Shown in pieces: positions 12,201-21,200 of a stretch of 24,862 nt of DNA; positions within the stretch are counted from its first letter, which is position 1, and the number at the start of each line of letters is the position of its first letter. Source of the stretch: Saccoglossus kowalevskii (lineage: Eukaryota; Hemichordata; Enteropneusta; Harrimaniidae); contig NW_003116957.1 in NCBI RefSeq assembly GCF_000003605.2, forward strand, positions 15,671-40,532, written 5' to 3'. The notes under the pieces are model-generated. The model made no database searches. It saw nothing but the letters and a program-made list of their open reading frames with translations, and had not been told where the DNA came from. Position numbers and translations under genes: made by a program.

Positions 12201-15200
12201 TTGTCTTATAATACTCATGAAAACAAGCAGCCTGTGGTTAATACTGCTCAGAAAGAAATGTCAAATCAGTAATCTGGTTTTTCAATTATTTTCAGTAAGA
12301 AAACTAAAAACGCTTTTAACCAAAAATGACAGAAGTGTTCACGAAAACTTGAAAATTAAAAGTATCGTCATCATGATGAAATTTACAAATCTTACAGAAC
12401 CCTACCCAAGGTGCCTGCCTACATATACAACATTGAATTAAATGGGCAAGCAGTTTTCTACAAGTGGGAAATATCATTTTCTGCCAAAAATAACAAAAAT
12501 ATTTACTAAAATTAGAGAATTTAAGTTATCGTAAATAACAGAGGTCCATCTAATGTCCATATAAAATATTGAAACAATTAGACACCGTTTTCAAAAACAA
12601 GGCAGAGAATCACGCGTTATGCGTGAAATCGAACGTAAAAACAGGACAAACAAAGGTCATAGCGTCGTAGTGACGTCAAACATCGCGTGGGATTCGACAA
12701 ACGCGAAAGTATTTTGGGGACATTTCCATGCTTAATAATGTGCTGTCCACATTTGATGGTAGACAATTTCGATTAAGTAAGGATATTCGGAAGCAATATT
12801 CCTCTGTCGAAGATCGGCCGGTCGGTGTGAGCTACGAAATAAGGAAATTCGAGTTCAAAATCAAATCGTTCGATTTTTGCGGCAGACGTTCGACGCGCGT
12901 CTTTCATGCATCTCGCGAGATCTCGCAATTGTACGGAAAATCCTCTATTGGAAATATCACCACCAAATTAGCAAATCGCTCACATGACATCGAATAGTTA
13001 AATAATAACACATGTTTCGGAAGGCGATATCACGATTTGTTGCCTGCTCAAGGGATGATGGGCATGACCATAGTATTGATGATGCCAGAGCCGAATGCGA
13101 GGATGACGTCGATGAAACTACTACGCAACGATACTGCGCATAATAAATTGTCGTTCGCTACACTGGTGTTGTCTCGCCGCCGTTGTTTTCGGAGCTGCCT
13201 TCAAGAGTTTTAAGGAAACTTAGCCATCCGAAATAGACAGCGAACCTACCAGAATGGATATTAAGTAAGATACTCCGTTTTGATGTTTATGGTATTCTTT
13301 ATATGAAGCAAAAATGTACAGCGAAGCCGCCAATGAAACGTCGCAACCGGGATCGCTGCTGCGCGTTTTACGCTGTGAGAATTTCTACGTGTGCCACGCC
13401 GACGCTCACCGAGAACGCTCTATAGCTGAGAAACGTGTGAATAGAAGGTGTGGTACGTTCGCAAGAAAATCATTGCAGTCACTTCCACGGCACTCTGACA
13501 TTTTTTATCTGGTGAGTCGTGAAATTACTTGCGTTTGAGAATTTCTCAATTCATTTCAATTATTTTATACTCGATGAATTGAGTGATTCACACTGNNNNN
13601 NNNNNNNNNNNNNNNNNNNNNNNNNNNNNNNNNNNNNNNNNNNNNNNNNNNNNNNNNNNNNGATGTGATAAATTAAATAACACATGGTCATTCGGGCAAT
13701 ATCACGATTTGTTGATTGCCAAAGGGATGGCGCAATATTTATAACGCCAGAGCCGAATATTACCCTCACAAACATGTGTTATTATTTACATATTCCATGT
13801 TGTATATATTGCCTACTATGTTATAATCCTGGAGAGCATATTGTTGCACGCAGGAAGTTCATTGTTATGCTCGGTTTGGTATTGTCAGACTGAAAGTGTG
13901 CATTGTTATTTACAGACAGTGCAAATATTAATAATTCAGTTTACTAGTATATATTTACGAATCGCTAACTTACAATTATTCTCATCACTACAATCCGAAC
14001 AGTAGCAATTGTTATTGCAATGTTCATATGATGGGTAACATTCATCGGTATACCAACAAGACATATATCCTTCTGGACACGGATATGGTGATGCAGAGGG
14101 TGAACCTGCAACGACAGTAAATGACTGAATTTAGTGGGGTCGGACAAGGTTTTCATTAGCTATTTGCATGAATTGAATCAAAATTGTCATAATTTTCTAA
14201 TTTACGTAATAATTAACATTACATGCATTAATAATATAACGAGCTTTAGATTTACGTCATCTAACACATGACACAATCATTTTAACGATTACGTCATCCA
14301 ACACATTGTGACAGGATTCAGCGATTATGCCAACTAACACAATGCAAAAACAAAACAATTTAAATAATTAAGTCATCTAACACAAAACAATACAACATCC
14401 CCGACCAACACGCTGAACGTTTTAGTTGTGAAATAATAATAATAAAATTTTAAATTCAACTCATCAAAACTCAGTGAAAATAAATTCCATACAAAACAGC
14501 CAATATATCTTTTTCAGTGAAAATTTGTTAAAGCTATTAAGGTGGAGATGCAGGTTCGTGGGCACTTTGGAGTGAAAAATTTTTTTTTTGCTTTTTATTT
14601 TCCAAAAATGTCTTGGCTATAGACTGTTGAAATTGTGTAGAATTGTGAATACTGGAACATACGCAAAAAACTATTTTAAAATATAGATAACAGGTGCAAA
14701 ATTATCTCTTTTGAATGCTTAGCAAGATTTAGCAAGGCTGTACATAAATAATATAAAAAAAAACATGGTGAAAAAAAGAAATGACGGGATCTCCATATTA
14801 TGCACTGTATTTAACTTTTTACAAAACGATAATACATTTAAATTTGACACTGTAACAGCCATTTTATTTACTAGTATGAGCATCAGCAAACTTCTTACTG
14901 AGTGAATTGTTATGCAAATTAGCAATTATCTCAGCTTCTTTTTAGTGCACATTCCAGAACTTTAAAAAAAATAGCTTCTAGACCTTTTGTTTTGAAATTT
15001 TCACAAATGATTGACAATGTGTTTATCTTCAAAACGCCGTCGGGGCATTGTTTTAGTTGAATAGTGTTACAGCAATCGTACAGACAACTAGCCTGGGTGT
15101 TAATTTATGCATAAACTTGAAGTAGTGAAATTTGAGCTGCTCCCCTACAAAATTGACAACTGGTAGACAGTTTTCAAGACGGCGCTTTCTTCATAGTGAA

Positions 15201-18200
15201 CAGATGTACCCATAAACCAATTTTGACAGGAAACAGAAGCATGGTTTAGCAGCTATTTTTTTTAAATCACTTGTGTCCCAAAAAGCACATTTTTGTGCAT
15301 ATTTCAAACTACAGTGTCCATAAAAATAAAATACTAACAAAACTTTAAAATTCATATAATAAGCTTTCCGAAAATATATAGTTTTGTGGACAAGGGAGGT
15401 CATCTTGGTTTCCTAATTAACTAATTAAAATACCTGTCAGGTAAACTGCATCTGTTTACCAACTGCATCTATGCAACTGCATAGGCTATTAAACATGTAG
15501 TACGTACTACATGTATGCGTGAGCACCAGCGCCCATCCGTCTCTCGTCACAGACGAATCTGAGTTCCATCTAATCCATACGGTAGATACAGACGATGTCC
15601 ATTCAACGTACTGATACTTGGAACTAGATTGGGTGACAGCTTCGGGTTTGCTTTCAAGATTTTTAAAGGAGCTTTAGCCATTCGAAATAGCCAGCGAACG
15701 TGCCAGAATGGATATTAAGTACGATACTCCGTTTTGATGCTCAGGGATTGTTATATGAAGCAAAAATTTACGGCGAATCGGCCACTGAAACGTCACAATC
15801 GAGATCGTTGCGGCACATTCTACGCTGTGAGCATTTCCACGCGTGTCACGCCGATGCTCATCGAGAACACTCTAAGCTGAGTGACTTATGAATAGAAGGT
15901 GTTGTACGTTCGTGAAAAAGTCATTGCAGTCACTTCCACGGCACATTTTTATCTGGCGAGTGGTGAAATAACTTGCGTTTGAGAATTTCTCAATCCCCGG
16001 CTCAATCCATTTCAAAAATGCTATACACGGTAAATTGCGTGATTCACACTGCTGAAACACGGTTACTGAAAAAAGCGTATTTCGCAATTTTTTTCAGCAA
16101 ACAATGTATGTATACTATTAAGTAATGTGAAACTTGTTATAATGCATGAAATAAAATATTGCATACTTCCAATGTAAGTGTTGTTATTTTGTGGGTGAGC
16201 GGGTGTGCATGGTAGATATTTGTTATATGTGATAATATAAATAACACATGGTGATTCGGTAGTATCATGATTTGTTGCCTCCCACGGGCTGTTGGTCATG
16301 ACCACCATCCCTTGGGCAGGCAATAAATCGTAATATTGCCCTTACAAAGATGTGCTGTGTTATACTCTTGGAGAGCATATTGTTGCGCGTAGGGAGTTCA
16401 TTGTTTATACTCGGTTTTGTATTGTCAGACTGAAAGTGTGCATTGTTATTCACAGACAGTGCAAATATTAATAATTCAGTTTTTATGTTTATGAATTACT
16501 AACTTACAATTATTCTCATCACTACAATCCGAACAGTAGCAATTGTCATTGCATTGTTCATATGATGGATAACATTCAGCATTATTCCAGCAAGGCGCGT
16601 ATCCTTCTGGACACGGATATGGTGATGCTGAGGGTGAACCTGCAACGATAGTAAATGACTGAATTTAGTGGGGTCGGACAGGAATTTCAGTAGCTATTTG
16701 CATAAATTGAAGCAATGAAACTATGAAAATTGTCATCATTTACTAATTTACGTAATAATTAAAATTACATGCAAAGTTATATTACGCATATATCTGGTAG
16801 ACATTACTCTGTAATGAGCTCCAACACATGACACAAAGATTTATACGAGATTGCGCCATTCAAAACATAATACATGTATAACAAACTGAGAATTACGTCA
16901 CCTAACACATGACACAATAATTTCAATGATTACGTCACCCAACACAACAATCTCAAGATTAGATTATCAAACACATAATGTCGGGATGTCAACGATTATG
17001 TCAACTAACACAATGAAAACAAATAATAATTATGTCATCTAACACATAATGACACAGCAATCTCAACAATTACGTCATCTAACACATAATGACACAGTAA
17101 TCTCAACTGTTACGTCATCGAACTCAGTGACACAACAATCTCAACCAACACGCTAAAAGTTTTTGTTGTGAAATAATGAGTTGTGTCGGTATAAGTGGGA
17201 CACATATTTTTATAATGTCTACCATTAGTAAGTTACTGTGAAATACTTTTATTTTCGCTGAAGGAATGGTTCAGTGAAAATAAATTCCATCAAATATATC
17301 CTTTGTCCTATTTGTTAAATTCAACTCATCAAAAATCAGTGAAAATAAATTCCATACAAAACAGCCAAAAAATCTTTTTCAGTGAAAATTAATTCCAACT
17401 ATTAAACTCCTACGTACTATATGTATGCGTGAGCACCAGCGCCCATCCGTCTCCAGTGACAGAAGAATCTGAGTTCCATCTAATCCATATGGTAGACACA
17501 GGCGATGTCCATTCAACGTACTGATACTGGAAACCAGATTGGGTGACAGCTTCGTGGTCCCCATAGCCGATGTGGAGAAAATCACAACACTCTTCCGTAT
17601 TGAAATGTGTGGACCGCACGTGAATGTAGCCACCTGGATATGCCTTCACAATCCACTCACAGTCGTCTTCGTTGTTATAATTGTTAGGGTAGTTTGGTGA
17701 GGTCAGTGTGACAGAGCTGCCATCATATACGACTATGTCTCCCCCACAAGCTAAATAAATACATACATAACAAAATCAGTTTAGTTAGAAAGCATAGCCC
17801 ACAATAATTTTTCATTTTTGCCATGTGTGCAAGTATTTGATCAAGTAATTCGCCATTTTCAGTTTAAACTCGATCTTCTGCTTATAATATCAATAGAGGA
17901 CTCAAAAATAACTTCAATGGTAATTTGTAATATCCAATTGACAAAGAGAATGTGTGTTGGGAAGGAACAATAACTGCATTGTTTTTATCAACATTTTGTG
18001 TGACTTACGAGGATGTTGTCCAAGCAGACGGACAATAGTGTGAACATGAGAGTAGTAACTATTAAAACTTAAATAATTTATGTGATATACCAGATTTATT
18101 ATTTCAAGTTTATCATGTAATAATAAATAATCTTTTCAAAAAGTGTTTATAAAGCTGTTTATATATTGGTGAAACTGTTGGACTTCTTGAAAGCCATCGT

Positions 18201-21200
18201 TTCCCTCGTACACATTTTGTTGTAACATTTTGCATTTATTTTCTGTTATTTTCCTGAATTACGTTAATTTTAGACACAATTTGCATAAGATTCATTTGCT
18301 AAAAGATTTTATCCACATTTTTGAACAAATATAAACAAAATACGAAGGTTTATTTGGAAAAGTTGAAATTGGTGCTTCTTAAACGATACGTACTCGGTAA
18401 CTCGTCGCCAGTGATATTAACACATGAGATTCCATTTGGGACAGGCACACATAATTTATCATCAGGACATCCTCCGTTTAGTATCATGACACAGTCGTTG
18501 GTTCCTAGCGAAAAAATAACAGATATATATCATACATAATTACGTTAAAATTATTACAAAATATGACGTGTGTTGGCTCAAATAAAGTAGTACAGACTCT
18601 AAATGATTTTACTGTTTCATATATCAAAACGGAAATGGTTTTTTAGACTCGCCCAGTTTGGGAAATTTTAGTGTTTGGAAGTTTAAGTTTGCAGAATCTC
18701 TCGCGTCAAACAAGATTTAAGGGGAAAAAAGAATAATAAAATTGCCACGGCAGTCCACTTTAATCAAGCGTGTAGAATACATTTCACTATGCGGCTGATT
18801 GTTAATGTTCATGTGAGTGGAATTTAATGGTAAATAATAAAAACAGGTTTGCAAGCGGGATACTAAGAGAGCAAGCCTTTCCCTCGAACTGTGGAGATTT
18901 GTTTTTTTAAATTCTAAAATTGTTCACCTTACCTCAGAATCCTACTTGACCCCCTCCCCCCTCCAATGTAAAAAAGAAAACTAGCTACGATCTCGGCAAC
19001 TCGTGTTTTATGTAGACAAAACATGATGACACATGATTGTCGTGATAAACCTGGATATCATACGCTATGAAGATATTCACATCACCACGGTCAGCACATG
19101 TACATACGATGACAACAAATAGTAAAACTGACCCAATAACCTATCATATGAATTGATGGGCCTGTTCGGCTCGAGCCAGCAAATTTATCCGTCTGAACAC
19201 ACTGGCCTCGATCCTCAATTTACGATGTTCCGCTCCGATAAATCATTGGCGTTTGAACTGGACTGCGATACGGCATTTTATTGGTATTGATATTGTCACA
19301 CGCAACGTAATATTACCGTAATTGGTATAGTACATGTGTGATGGTTCAAATACCAAAATGGCAACAGTAACAAAAAGACTTCCCTGGCGGCGATGATAAA
19401 ATACGAATACGGAGCCAACAGATGAGGTTTCAACTGGTACTGGTATTATTATACTCTGCAAACATCAAGTAGAATAACGCGGTAAAACTCCACTACTCCA
19501 ATAACTAGATACTTAAACTCCAATACAATTCAACGAGATCTCCGATCTGATCTCAGTGCTGAACAGCTCCCCTATATATACCCGCACTGTCTATAAATAG
19601 ACCATTACATCAGCATACATAATGAGTCTTGAACTTACTACAAATTTCTAGAATGTTCCATTACCTTCCATTGCCTCCTACAGTGCTCTATTACCTATTC
19701 AACCAGTTTCTAAAATAATATAGAATATTCCACCCAGACACAGTACGGTTCTAGAACATTCTCAGTGACACGGAAGTGGTAAATAAGTCGTATGCGACAG
19801 ATATTATGCCAACATTTTCACCCTTGGCTTTGTGATCGCTCAATACCGTGCCAACGCCGGTCAATAGCAAGGTTCGCCAACTTGCATTCGCCGAACAAAA
19901 CAAGATTCTTGTGAATTGTTTTAACTAGCCACATCTTTCTAGATAACGCATTCACATTCTATTTCTTTAATTTCAAGATCGACCTAAGTTAGCGCGCTTC
20001 TAGAACTCGTAAGCGGGAACACTGTATTATTTACATGTTTCCCAAATTATTTATTTATTAATGCAATTACTTATATTTGCAATTATTGTGGTGTTCTTAG
20101 TAACCGGAGTCACGTGTCTGGTCGAAGACTCCGAATACGTATATGCGCTCTGAATTTGGCAGAGAAAATTTCCGCGAAAACTAAAAAAAAAATTACTCTT
20201 CAAGTGACACACAAAAGTATGACATCGAAAAAAAGACTTTGTTCTTTTGAATTATGCCCTCTGAACACAACACATAAGATGCACACAAATTTCCCCTGAC
20301 TGAAGTGTGGCTTGTTCAGTAATAAAGTCATTTTTTTCCAGAAAATAAGTGATGTTTTGACTTTGATTTTACCCAAGCCAGGTTTCGCGGGAACACTTAT
20401 TATAGTATTTGATCGATGACACTAAGCCAAAACATAATTTTCCAGCTTCAGAATTACTACCGTATTGTTGACACCGCCCTAATCGATAACACCCCTTGAC
20501 TAAACGACAGGTCGATTACAAGAACATTGCATTATTAAAACTACATTACATACCTTGCGATATCGTATCAGCATTATAGACTGAAATCTTGCTTGGAAAC
20601 GGAATGCCTGTCTGCAGAATATCCAACGTGCCGTGACCATTTCTTTCTATTCGGACGATCCTGTTAAGATACATGTCTGTAAGGTAAAAATAATCTGCAT
20701 CCAAAGTCAACCCATTGCTATAGGCATTGTTCCAGGAAGGGACTGTACACGTGCCTCCAGTGTCCTATTGCCGCCATTCATATCACAAGATTCCAAGTAG
20801 CCCCTGGACGGATCATACCAATACACACGAGATACTGAAAAAAAAATGTGTATGAACGATTAACATTTTATGCCGGGAATGGTGCCTTAGGTTTAACGTA
20901 AGCCAAACGATTATGATATAGACTGGCAATAAGGTGAGTGGTGGAATTCAGTTTGAGCATCAGCCAATCAAAACGATTTTTTGATATACAAAGTTAATAA
21001 AGGGGAGAGGTGCACTTCAAGTTGAACGTCAACCCATCCAACTATTATGGTATGTAAAGATATTAATAAGGGGAATAGTGCACTTAGGTACCCACGCGAT
21101 TATAATATGTAAAGGGAAATGGTAAATAGTTTTATATTACCAATTGGACAGATAGAGAGCAATTGGTCCAAAAAACAATTTTCAAAAAACTCACGCTGAA

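Larger units (their letters stand above)
13190..15644. repeat. Tandem duplication unit 1 (with LDLa twin B and truncated CUB)
   Basis: This unit matches 15648-17560 in order. It contains a CpG-rich segment (13190-13590), an N gap, the GATTTGTTG segment, LDLa exon 11, a TTACGTCA minisatellite, a TCAGTGAAAATAAATTCCAT segment and the last 137 bases of a CUB exon. It is longer because of a 943-base insert at 14542-15484. Divergence is visible throughout the noncoding parts, so the event is not very recent. Confidence 0.8.
15648..17560. repeat. Tandem duplication unit 2 (with LDLa twin A)
   Basis: Unit 2 begins TTTCAAGATTTTTAAAGGAG, as unit 1 does near 13190, and matches it until GTGACAGCTTCG within CUB exon 9. 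There unit 1 jumps to the start of unit 2. The breakpoint therefore lies inside the CUB exon. Only unit 2 keeps the rest of that exon (to 17750). Confidence 0.8.

Noticed and set aside
14719-15403. Minus-strand frames of 68 to 70 codons inside the insert
   Set aside because: Short, with no transposase or reverse-transcriptase motif. Not enough to classify the insert as coding.
19243-19461. 72-codon minus-strand frame after the TATA boxes
   Set aside because: No gag, protease or other motif. Kept only as possible part of an LTR relic.
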